Source: Anisakis pegreffii
Lineage: Eukaryota; Nematoda; Chromadorea; Rhabditida; Anisakidae
Reading direction: 5' to 3'
DNA: 64,000 nt
NCBI GenBank assembly: GCA_035041965.1
Contig: JAPYMA010001130.1
Location: forward strand, 62,001 to 126,000
Shown: piece by piece, positions 24,901-36,500 of the stretch
Layout: each line of letters opens with the position of its first letter
Numbering within the stretch: the first letter of the stretch is position 1
Translations under genes and position numbers: made by a program
Notes under the pieces: model-generated
Databases searched by the model: none
Seen by the model: only the letters and a program-made list of their open reading frames with translations
What the model was told of the DNA's origin: nothing

Positions 24901-27900
24901 GAAGACATTGTGCTTGTGATATGCACGGTGAGTGTGGATCTGTATTTTGACGAATGAAACCTGGAAGGTCAAAGATTATAGTAGAATATGGCACAGCATT
25001 ATGTTCCATGTGTGGATAGGACTACAGAAACGGAAACATTTCTGATAGCAAAATATGAAATTGAGCATAAACGAGCGCTTAATGCATAAATTTGATTGGT
25101 TCATTCATCTAAAGAAGAAAGGATCTGATGAAAGATCACTCTGCAAAATGGCTGCCGAAATATTTGGATGACAGCTACAAAAATAACGAATGCAGCCAAA
25201 GTTTTGAGAGTAACCAAAAGATGACTAAAAGGAATTTGAGAAGGATAATTCACCTTCAATACAATGGCATCCACCTCTGCATTCACTCTGAGGACAGGAC
25301 ATTGATGAATTGAACGTGCATGTCGGTTGACATGGATCAAAGCATTTCACGTATACTTCATTTGGACCACAACTTATGAGATGCTTGGAAGGGCTATCTT
25401 CTGAAAGAAATAACTGAAGGTGGAAACTTCCAAAAGCATGAAAATCAGATATAGGAACAAGTCTCGGAGCCAGCATTGTACTCACTATTAGGTATCTTTT
25501 GAATAGTTAGCCAGACGACCATTGTAATCGCCTGGCAAATTTTTATCTTTATCCTTTTGATAGTATCGGTGAGTGGAAGCAACATTATCGAATGTAACAA
25601 GCTTGGAAGCGCGAAGCAATCAAAAATCGGAGCAAACACAAAATGAGGCATTTAGCAAAGAAAGTGTCAAACGGCAAATCAAGTTGTTTGGTATAGGTTC
25701 CATAATCAAATCAACTGTCAGAAAAACAAAAACCTCGCAGTAAGCACAAACTGAGTTAAATGCGTTTGAAAGTTTGTGTTCTAAAGCAACAGAAAATTCG
25801 AATCATACTGCGGAATGGATCGAAGCAGGCTGTCTGATGCAGTGACATTATGCAGCATTTCTGCCTTCCAAAGCAGTCATCATCGCACGTGCATCTGTAT
25901 CCAGAGTTGTAACCATCCTTGAACATTTCAACAACAGAATCCTCATGAGTCGGGCAATTGCCGTCTTTCACAACACTGCACATGCTTCGCTCGCTGGTCA
26001 CGTCAAGTAGTGCTGTCATTTCGGTGGAATTTCGTACTCTATTATCATTCCTTCCCATATCGTCTGTCAATTCCATTTCAGGAGCTATCACTGATATCCC
26101 AGAAGTGTTCCATGGAGAACCTTCCTCACCTATATACAGCGTTACATGATTTTCAAATCCTGTCACATTGTTTACTTCACGACGACTTTCACTCATCACA
26201 TTATCCACATCCTTCATGGCTTTTTCTTCCTCCTCTCTAAGGGACCAATTCGGTTCAGCCTTGAAAGAATTTCGTATCGTTTGACAAATTTCTCGAAAAT
26301 CGCTGATTTTCGAATGCATCGAGCCGATTTGTCTGCCGTACTGATTTACGCACCAGCACTGCTCGGTGCCCACACGGCACTGCTCTGCACGATAGAACTT
26401 TCCATCACCTTCGCACTGCGGAATGTTAATGCCAAACACATCATTGGTCGGTAATTCGTCAAGCACTTGTCGTCGACGATGGGAACACGCTGCAGAAAAA
26501 GCAGTTTTAACTGGAAGCATAGGGAAGAAGTCACCGATGATACGACCAAAAGACGTTATGATATCTGTTGTTTAGTCTGACTATCAGCGAAGTGAGCTAT
26601 CTATTACTTCGATTCCATGCAACCTGATTCACATATTCGTGTCTCGCTATTAGTCAAATATTCATGTCTCGAAGGTGAAATTTGTTGGATACCATCGATT
26701 TTGAGTGAATATTGTTTTGTGATAAGTATTCGTCTGAAGTAGAATGTCATCTCATTCCTTCACTTTTTAGAAATGTATTACGAGCGCAGTTGAAATTTTG
26801 TTTTGCGCTCAGATCATACAGTAATATCGTTTCAACCACCAAACTGTTCCGTGTTAAGTGAATCAATAGCACTCATTCATAGCTGCAGTGAATTACTCAC
26901 CAGCACAGCATTTGCCTTCAGCACAAATCTCATTATCGTGCAAACACTCGGAATCTTTCGTACATGCTCTCAGCCATGTACTGCCATCCGGACACGGTGT
27001 CGTCTCATCAAACAGACTTATTGGATCATCGAATGACTCAAAGTTATCTGCAATAATGGTTAGCGAAGCGAAGCGGGTTATTGGAATACGCTTAAAGCAA
27101 TGCATTTCACATCTCGAAAGCCATTAATTGCTGGATTATGCTATGGAGCTATGAAGTGTAAAATTTCTCACACTGTATTCCAGAAGTCCTGTTAAATTCG
27201 CTCAAATCTAACAAATTGTAAAGGAAACAAATGAATTTCGACGACGCAAACGTATCACATTGAGAAATGAAAAGAAACGCCATCGATAACTATCCAGATA
27301 TTTCTAGATTATTTTGTTTCGATGGAGTGTATGAGGTAAAATTTCTGCTTATCTCATCCATTTCATCGGAAGCATTTCGTTTACCTGATCCAAAAATGGC
27401 GTCAGGTGCTAGATGTTCATCAGCAATTGGGCAACAGAATCCTTCTGAAGTACATCGTTCACCAGCGAAGCAATCTTGCAATAATTTGCACTTATAGTAA
27501 GAATAACGATCATCACCACAATTCACACACGTCCCTTGATTCTCACAAATCCCTGAAAATCTAGTTTATCTTAAAAGGATATGAAAATGATCGTATGACT
27601 GAATGTAGATCTTCGCAGTAAAATGCCCCTCAAAGATAGTTTTTTTGGCGTTCCGATTTGACTGCATCTTCTCATGTATGATCAGCGATAAACTGAGTCT
27701 GTGAAAAGTTAGTAAATAGCATTCGTTAATGAAGACAAAAGTGCATTTATATGATTGCTGAAATTTTTTGATAATGTCGCATCCTTTGCAAAATGTTTCC
27801 GTATTCTGCACGTAGAATATAGCTGAGAGTTAAGCTGATCATTCAATAAGAGTCAAATGTTCAGCTGATTGCATTTGCACAAAACGCTTATTATTTTACC

Positions 27901-28032
27901 ATTCTATCCTAGTATAACTAGGTAGAGTTTTAATGAAACAATTGAATAATGCTTACTCTTGTAATTCTGTGCGTGTACGATAGTGAAGATCAGTGAAAGT
28001 ATTAGACGAAGTTGTGGAGATCCGTCGTGCAT
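20939..28032 (-). CDS. Secreted WAP / thyroglobulin-1 / six-TIL protein with degenerate Cu/Zn-SOD-like tail
   Basis: Multidomain secreted protein, about 1,080 residues. Exons traced in phase: 27957-28032 (signal peptide LRLILSLIFTIVHA), 27385-27552, 26901-27047, 25809-26489, 25254-25400, 24702-24960, 24190-24476, 23892-24090, 23284-23549, 22931-23053, 22619-22698, 22241-22481, 21812-21967 and 21667 downward. Domains in order: cysteine-rich WAP-like; WAP (SECLHDNEICAEGKCCAG); thyroglobulin type-1 (PQCEGDGKFY, then CWCV); WAP-like (CDDDCFGRQKCC); five TIL domains; WAP (DSDCPSQQ|KCC); a sixth TIL; an SOD-like domain. TIL, WAP and thyroglobulin-1 domains commonly inhibit serine or cysteine proteases, so an extracellular inhibitor array is likely. 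Most exons break in phase 1, typical of shuffled extracellular modules. Exon boundaries inside the last 500 bp are not fully resolved. Confidence 0.8.
22241..25400 (-). other. Array of six TIL domains with one interposed WAP domain
   Basis: Repeated pattern of C-x3-C-C-x-C-C ending in a GC(F/H/V)C motif and a CVLP..C tail: SECRGGCHC, DKCTPGCFC, VQCVSGCFC, KDCTSGCVC, TPCVSGCFC and SICNPGCHC mark the six cores. The tails, such as CVLPQQC, CVLPVEC and CILPAQC, often lie in the following exon, so introns cut the domains at regular phase-1 and phase-2 points. The WAP core at 22619-22698 joins KCC at 22481. Confidence 0.85.
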
Positions 28033-30597
28033 GGCTCGTGGAAGATTTCAAAAGTCGATCTGAATGGATGACTCGATGAGAAAGGATTTAGTGCATTATG
28101 GCAAGATCGCTCGCTCATTAAAGACGATCCTTTGTTGAGATATATTGTTGCAGAGAGATAAAGGAATTCATCGGCATTATACGCAGCCAGTGTGCCATAA
28201 AAAGTGATAATTATACAAGCAATTATCATTCGTCAAATGACGCACAAAAGATGCAAGATGTGTGCTGAGATTATGATGTTCGACTTGAAACAGTAAGAAT
28301 TTTCGCAGCATCTACATCTTCAATCGGAAATTTTGAAATTTTAAATTTCAAAAACTTCGAGTAATTTTGTATTAACTGATCGTTGGATAAGAAGAGAATG
28401 ACCAGAATATTCACTGATTGAAAAGACTAACCAATTATGAAAAGGTTTTTACGCAGTTTAAGAGTTCATCATACGTCAACGTATTTCATTCCTCATTTAC
28501 GCGTCAACGATTTGGGTGATTCGGATGTGACAATGAGGTTAACAAAAGTTGACAGGTACTTCTAAATTTCTACAGTTTAACTTGGCTGACTTGAAGGCAA
28601 AACTCATTAGAACTATGCAACTTTTACATGTTCAACGCCTTCATTCCTATGATGAGAGGAAATAAAACAATGATTAGAACTCAATAAAGGTATTGAAAAG
28701 GCGCACATCAAACGCAGTCAGTCTCTCTCCAAAACATCGATTTCTGGTGAGCTGATTGAACGAGCAACTATACAGTTCACACAGAATTCGATATGCAATT
28801 CTCTTAAAATCATTGACACACTTAAGCGTATCATCGAACTGAGTTGAACTAAAATTCCGGAGGATGAATAATTTATCCGCAATGAATCAATATAAGGAAG
28901 TGGAACAAGTTCAATGAAAGCATTCAATACACTTTGAAACGAGGCTAGAAGACGGGTTACAATGCATCCGATTGATTCACTGGATGATATGTGAACACAT
29001 AATTGAGTATGTCTGTATTGACATTGAACAGCAGCACTCAACAAGTACCGAATATTGTCACAGTGAGTTACACCATTGACCAGTGCCTCTAGAAGTGCAC
29101 CTCTTGAACCCGATTGCATATACCTTGTTGTTCAAGTCGTAACCCTGACTACTACACAATCATTTATCTGTAATCCCTACAAAGCTTCCCTTCACCTACT
29201 ATTCCAAATTGTGTCCCATCATTACAACATTACTTTATTGAACTCAGAAGTGAACTCGATTGGTCACTGATTTAATTCTGAAATATGGCACAATACTCTA
29301 TCTTCTGTCGTTCTGAAAATCGCATCACATTAAGAAATGAAACATAAAAGGTTACAAAAGTGAGTTCGAGTAGAAGAATTGAGCGAAACGATTGAACTCG
29401 TTTGTGAAAATAAACTAAACAGAACAGTGGAATTGATCGTGAAGGAAAATGGAAAACATTATGTAACGCTCTTCAAATGGGCAATCTATCTGACAAGATT
29501 GGATAAAAAGTTCCGAAGAATAGTAATGATGCTCTTTCGTTGGGTTTCCATACTTTAAAAAGACTTCAAGGCTTTGAAAATCTAAAATTACTGATCGAAA
29601 ATTGAATGAAGTGAAAAAATCGATCGGAGAAAGTTCAGTTTTTGAACACTTGTTCAGAATCATGTTCAGAATTGATCACATTCAAGGACCGCGAGTGGCA
29701 ATTGATGAATGCGAAGTTGAATACTGTTCAGTGTATAATTGAGTAGCGAAGACCTTGAGGAGGTTGTTTTCGTGGTGATCATTATATTCTGGTTTTAAAT
29801 CCATCATTTAGAACCTCTTAAATGATATTTAACTTCTTAGTTTGGATTATCTTCCATACGACCGGTTGTATCAATGAGGTGGCACAGCAGCACTAATGCA
29901 TTCTTTCGAAACACCACAAACTATTCGTTTCGAAAGATGTAAAATTAAAAATCAAAATTTCAAGGTTAAAAATTCATATTATATGGATATGTTGAACTTG
30001 CTATTCAGAACTTATTTTGTCAAAATTTTTATTGTACAGGAAATCAGCATATTCTCATTAAAAGAGCAACTGTTTTAGTTTCACTCAACGTTGGCGCTTA
30101 AATTAATTCCTCAAACTCGATCAAAAAAGCTTTTGAACTTACTGATGAAAAATTATTCGAAGACAATCAATCGCGGGGTTCACTTGTAGAACCAAAACTA
30201 ATTTCAACTTGAGAGAGACCTTTCTTGAAGTTGTAACTCCGTTAGATGCAATTACTCAAAAGCATACTCTAAAAGTAACTGATAGTGAGTAAATTGGCAA
30301 TCAGAGTAACTGGGGTTATTCAGAGATAGTTTGTAAAGACCAGCACAGTCAACGATTGTCTCTTGATTATGTGTGGTGCATTGCATTGTTGTGCCTTTCT
30401 TAGAGGCATCGTCTGTTTTACAAATAAAACAAATATTGTTTCCTTTATGTCATAAAATATGTAAAGTATTTACAGCTGATACAAGAACACATTCATACGA
30501 ACAATACAATAGTCATCCGTCAAATAAGTTTCCGTCAGTGAGGATGATTTCGAAAATTCACAAATCCTTTGGTCTCTGATTATAGAATCTCAATCAA
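28033..30597. other. Spacer between the two minus-strand secreted-protein genes
   Basis: 2.6 kb. It must hold the promoter and 5' end of the TIL gene and the 3' UTR of the beta-helix gene. Apart from the unassigned ORF at 28718-29119, nothing is recognised. Confidence 0.4.
28718..29119 (-). CDS. Hypothetical ORF, 133 residues
   Basis: ATG to stop on the minus strand in the spacer. Phrases such as THCDNIRYLLSAAVQCQYRH and ELHIEFCVNCIVARS look protein-like, with scattered cysteines. There is no signal peptide or recognised domain, and the GC content is not raised as in neighbouring exons. It may be a chance ORF or an unjoined exon. Confidence 0.22.
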   Translation of the reverse strand: MQSGSRGALLEALVNGVTHCDNIRYLLSAAVQCQYRHTQLCVHISSSESIGCIVTRLLASFQSVLNAFIELVPLPYIDSLRINYSSSGILVQLSSMIRLSVSMILRELHIEFCVNCIVARSISSPEIDVLERD

Positions 30598-33500
30598 TCA
30601 AGATCGATGCTTATTTATAAATTGAGCAGTTTTGCTCAGATCGCAAATAATACTCCAGATCGGTCTTGTATCACTGAGTTGACAAGCCATTTCAGCGAGT
30701 TGTTTTTCATTCTCAAATCCACTGGAGGACCCGTGAGGTAAAGAATCAAACGATTGTGCGGATAGAGACGTTGACGTTGCTTGATTAGAATGTTCGATGG
30801 AAGGAGCGGTCAACGTGGTGGACGTTACAGGTTCCGTTGCGAGACGTTCAACAGTTGCCGTTTCAGGAGATTCAACAATTTCAGTGATGGAGGAAACAGT
30901 ATCGTTGTTAATAGAGGGTGGTTGAGTGACATTGAGTTCAGTCGATTCCGATGATTTACTCGCACTTTCTGTGCTTACTACTGCTACTGATACGGTTTCT
31001 TGAACCGAAGCAACATGCTCGAGACTCGACTCGCTCTTCTCAGGATTCGTAACGGTTGGCACTTCAGCGTCAATCGCTCCATTTTCGGAGGTGAGCGCAG
31101 TCACTGGATAAGTTATGCTAGGTTCTGGAAACGAAATGCTCTCCGCTGTCGTTTCATCTGCTATCTCGGATGGTAACATTTTATCAGGATGCGTGATGTA
31201 AATGCCACTTGTTGCTGTTTCCTTTCCTGCCCCGGATGTTAACATTGCATCAGGATGAGTTAAGTAGGTTGCTTGGAGATCCGTAAGAGTACTATCTGGT
31301 GAAATCACAAATTCAGTGGTTGCTGGTCCAATAGTGGATGGCAATGCGGATTCAATTGGCTCTCGGGGTCGGTGACCTACATTCAAACCTGACTCGTGTG
31401 AAGGAAGAATATGACCCTCTGTGAGTCCCGATTCATCTTCAGGGTTTTCTCCATTTATCCCAGGAAATGCACTTCCGTCATCTACGTTTGGAGTTTCTAA
31501 TTCAGAAGTAACAAGTGTCCGGTCAAGGTCCCAATCGGGTTTTCCTGATGTTGCCGAGGATAGCAGATTATCTTCAGTTGTCTTCTGATTGTTCGCGTCA
31601 TCCGTGTCAAATGGTGAACGCGGGGTTTCTGCGCCACTCGAAGGCATAACTGCGATAGTTGTTTGAAGAACCGCTGAACTGTCGGTTTGCAAACCATCAG
31701 TGTAGATTCCATCATTTGGATTGACCGTCTGAATTGCGAAAGTTTCTTCAGGAGGAGATTCTGAAATTGCTTTTCATAAACATGTCAAGAATGGATGTTG
31801 CTAAACACTATGATTGGTCGAAACAAGAGCTTTTGTGAAAAAACACAGAATCTAAAAGTATGGAGCTGAATCGCGGTTATAAATCCAACAATGACGCCTG
31901 ACTGCCACTAACTAGATCAAGAAATCATCTGACAACTCCACTTAGAAGTATTTCCTCGCATGACTTAGATCAAATGCAATCAACTAGAAATTTGACAGGT
32001 AAGGGTATCGATAAAGGAAACTTTATCAATTGTTCCTCAGCTTCTCATAAAGTTTGAAATAGCTTCTGAACAATTCGAAGTAGATTTTTTAAAGTGAGAA
32101 ACCAACAAAACACAATGATAAAGTTTCGTGGGTTTTGTATGTTTTGTAGGTTTTTCACTAGTTGATCATTCAAAACTATTAAACAATACCTACAATCGGT
32201 CGAATTCTCAGAAGGTAATGAACTGTTTACTTGTTATAGTGAAAGGTGAATGGGATGCAGTTTGAAAATGCGATGAAATCAGTGATGGTTGCACTGCAGT
32301 ACTGAATTTGGTGGATAATTCCGCACTGGACTGTTGATGTTCCACATTTGCCGATGCAGTCAAATTGGGATTTGTTTGTTGTACAGAGCTGGTAGAGTTG
32401 CTGGCTTCAATCGGACGAAACCACGTACTCGTGAGTGGTAATTCTTTAGTGACTATAAATGACTGAAACGGTGAGTGGAAAGTAGATTCTAGCTGTGAGC
32501 CATCGGAACCCTTCATCGTTGAATGTGCTGATCTTGGAACGGTGACTTCGGATGTTTGCCTTGAGGAAGTCGCGTAGTTCTCATTGCTAAATTCTGTGCT
32601 GTCCGTTATGGGTAGTTCTTTAGCCGGAAACAATGGTTGGGACGGTGAGGGGAGCGTTGATTCTAACAGGGAGTCGTCGGAGCCCTTTACCGTAGAATGC
32701 GTTGATTTTGAGACAGTGACTTCGGAAGCTTGCCATGGAGTAGACATTAACCTCACACTGCTAAGTTCTTCGCTGCCTGTCGTGGGCAATTCTTTAGTAG
32801 GGAAGAATGGTTGTAACGGTGAGTGGAGCGTAGATTCTAGTTGAGAGCCATCGGAACCCTTCATCGTTGAGTGTGCTGACCCTGAGACAGTGACTTTGGA
32901 TGTTTGCCTTGGAGAAGTCGCGTAGTTCTCACTGCTAAATTCTGTGCTTTCCGTAATGGGTGATTCTTTAGTCGGGAAGAATGGTTGGAACGGTGAGTGG
33001 GGCGTAGATTCTAACAGAGAGCCATCGGAACCTTCAAGCGTAGCATGCGCAGACTTTGAGACAGTGACTTCGGATGCTTGCCCTGGAGAAGTCGTGTACT
33101 TCTCATTGCTAAATTCTGTGCTGCCTATCGTGGGTGATTCTTTAGTCGAGAAGAATGGTTGGAACGTTGAAGGGAGTGTAGATTCTAGCTGGGAGCCATC
33201 GGAACCCTCCATAGTAGAATGTGCTGACTTTGGGACAGTGGCCTCGGATGTTTGCCCTGGAGAAGTCGTGTACTCCCTTTGGCTAAATTCTGTGCTGCCT
33301 GTCATGATTAATTGCTTAGTCGGGAAGAATGGTTGGAACGGTGAGTGGGGCGCAGATTCTAGCAGGGAGCCATTGAGACCTTCGAACGTAGCATGCGCTG
33401 ACTTTGAAACAGAACCTTCGTATGTTTGCCCTTTAGAAGTCGTGTACTTCCCATTGCTAAATTCTGTGCTGCCTGTCGTGGGTGATTCTTCAGTCGGGAA

Positions 33501-36500
33501 GAATGGTTGGAACGGTGAGTGGGGCGTAGATTCTAGCGAGGAGCCGTCGGAACCCTCAAGCGTAGCATGCGCAGATTTTGAGACAGTGACTTCGGATGCT
33601 TGCCCTGGAGAAGTCGTGTACTTCCCATTGCTAAATTCTGTGCTGCCTGTCGTGGGTGATTCTTTAGTCGGGAAGAATGGTTGGAACGGTGAGTGGGGCG
33701 TAGATTCTAACAGAAAGCCGTCGGAACCCTCCACTGTAGAACGCGTTGACTTTGAGACAGTGACTTCGGAAGCTTGCCATGGAGTAGACATGTACTTCCC
33801 ATTGCTAAATTCTGTGCTGCCTGTCGTGGGTGATTCTTTAGTCGGGAAGAATGGTTGGAACGGTGAGTGGGGCGTAGATTCTAACAGAAAGCCGTCGGAA
33901 CCCTCCACTGTAGAACGCGTTGACTTTGAGACAGTGACTTCGGAAGCTTGCCATGGAGTAGACATGTACTTCCCTTTGCTAAATTCTGTACTGCCTGCCG
34001 TGGGTGATTCTTTAGTCGGGAAGAACGGTTGGAACGGTGATTGGGGCGTAGATTCTAGCAAGGAGCCGTCGGAACCCTGAAGCGTAGCATTCGCATTCTT
34101 TGAGACAGTGACTTCGGATGCTTGCCCTGGAGAAGTGGTGTACTTCCCATTGCTAAATTCTGTGCTGCCTGTCGTGGGTGATTCTTTAGTCGGGAAGAAT
34201 GGTTGGAACGGTGAGTGGGGCGTAGATTCTAACAGAAAGCCGTCGGAACCCTCCACTGTAGAACGCGTTGACTTTGAGACAGTGACTTCGGAAGCTTGCC
34301 ATGGAGTAGACATGTACTTCCCTTTGCTAAATTCTGTACTGCCTGCCGTGGGTGATTCTTTAGTCGGGAAGAATGGCTGGAACGGTGATTGGGGCGTAGA
34401 TTCTAGCAAGGAGCCGTCGGAACCCTGAAGCGTAGCATTCGCAGACTTTGAGACAGTGACTTCGGATGCTTGTCCTGGAGAAGTGGTGTACTTCCCATTG
34501 CTAAATTCTGTGCTGCCTGTCGTGGGTGATTCTTTAGTCGGGAAGAATGGTTGGAACGGTGAGTGGGGCGTAGATTCTAACAGAAAGCCGTCGGAACCCT
34601 GAAGCGTAGCATTCGCATTCTTTGAGACAGTGACTTCGGATGCTTGTCCTGGAGAAGTGGTGTACTTCCCATTGCTAAATTCTGTGCTGCCTGTCGTGGG
34701 TGATTCTTTAGTCGGGAAGAATGGTTGGAACGGTGAGTGGGGCGTAGATTCTAACAGAGAGCCGTTGGAACCCTCCAGTGTAGAATGCGCTGACTCTGAC
34801 ATGGTGACTTCGGTAGTTCGCCATGGAGTATTCGTGTACTTCCCGTTGTTAAATTCCGTGCTACCTGTCGTTTTCAAAAACGACGACTGCTCCAACGAAA
34901 ATGTTGTCGACACAGTAACTGCTGTATTTGGTGATGTGACCATAGAAGTTAGTGCAACCGGCTCTTCCGGTTGGTCTATTACCGAACTGGTTAAGTATTC
35001 GATCGTTGTGGAAGCAAACGGTTCAGACAAAATTGATTCCTGTACTCTTGTGGACATTGTTGAGGTTCCGCTCTGACCTGTAGTGGTTTTGGATGGTGAA
35101 GGAGAAACCCCTGATTGTTCAAATGGTGCTGTCAGCATAGCGGTGTCGGTAGTTTGAAAGTTGTTGCTGGATTCGTCATCAGTGGGAATTATCCAAGTAG
35201 TGACTGAAGTCGGTGTAGTGACTGGCAACAGATCAGGTAAGTGAGATGTGATCGCATTCGAAGTGGATACGGAGGGTGAGAAAGTGAATGAAACATGGGC
35301 TGAAGTATGATTGTGGAGTGAAGGTGTAAGAAACTGTGCAGGAGATGTGCTAATTGAGACCATCGCAGAGGGTGGTGAAAAACTGATTTCTTCCGAAGAA
35401 TGAGAGTGATAATTGTGATTTGGAGAGTTCAATATATCTGCTGGATGAAATTGACTGAAATCATCCGCTCTGGATAGGGTGCTCGATAATGCATTTGAAG
35501 TGGTTGTATTGTAACCATTCAAGCTGTGACTATTCGTTACATAATGTGCTGAGTTGGTTGACAGGAAAGACTGAGTTGCAGAGAATGTGGAAATTTCATT
35601 AGATTGTCCACCTTGTTGCATAAATTCTGTTGCAGTTGTCAATTTCAATGTAGAGATATCAGTTCTCTCAATTGCTGAAATAAAATAGCCAAATTCCAGT
35701 GTAAACGATTGATATCAGTATTCAAAGCTGCTCGAATTCGAAAAATATACGTTAAAAATGGAATCTTTTCATTGCAAAATCAATGAATATTCTTACTCTT
35801 CTCATCCTATGCAATTTCGTCACATTCATTCAGTGAAGCAATGGAAGGCATCAAAATTGGCAAGTTCAGGTTCTTGTCAGGAATCAAATTATAAAGTGAT
35901 AATGAGAAGTGTACATTAGTGTAGTTTAAGAGTGGAAGACGGACAGCTACATATTGCATATGAAGTCGTTGATCGACCATATAAGAATTGTAGACATCAG
36001 AAAACCCTACCTGAAGAATGCTCTAAACGATCCGTATCCGTGGTTGGTGCAATATCCGAATTGGAATTGAGATCATCGCCTTCTGTTGAAACCTTAGCGA
36101 CCTCTGCTTCTTCAGAAGCACCTGATGCACTGGATGGATGTGTGGTGAAGGCTACTGGTGCTGTTAGTTTGCGATTCGTTGAATCTGTTCGCGATTCTGA
36201 AGGACTTGCAGGATTCAACGTGGTTGGTTCGATTATTGAAATTGATTGCTGTGAGAAGCGATCCGAGGAGGTAAAATGTTCGCTTGATATCGAACCATAT
36301 GCATCGAATGTTGATGGTGGTGTTGATTGGCGATTCGCTGAATCTGTTCGCGATTCTGAGAGATCTGCAGGATTCGAACTACTTAGTTCGGAAATTGAAA
36401 TTGGTTGCTGTGAGAAGTGGTCCGAAGGGGTCCCTTGTTCGCTTGATATCGAACCATGTGCATCGAATGTTGACGAGGTTGCAAACGGATGACGAGTGGA

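Noticed and set aside
32584..35076. Long plus-strand open frames (up to 378 codons) through the mucin repeats
   Set aside because: They are antisense shadows. The repeat unit is a multiple of three bases, so any frame that is open once stays open; the minus strand carries the Ser/Thr-rich protein joined in phase to flanking exons.
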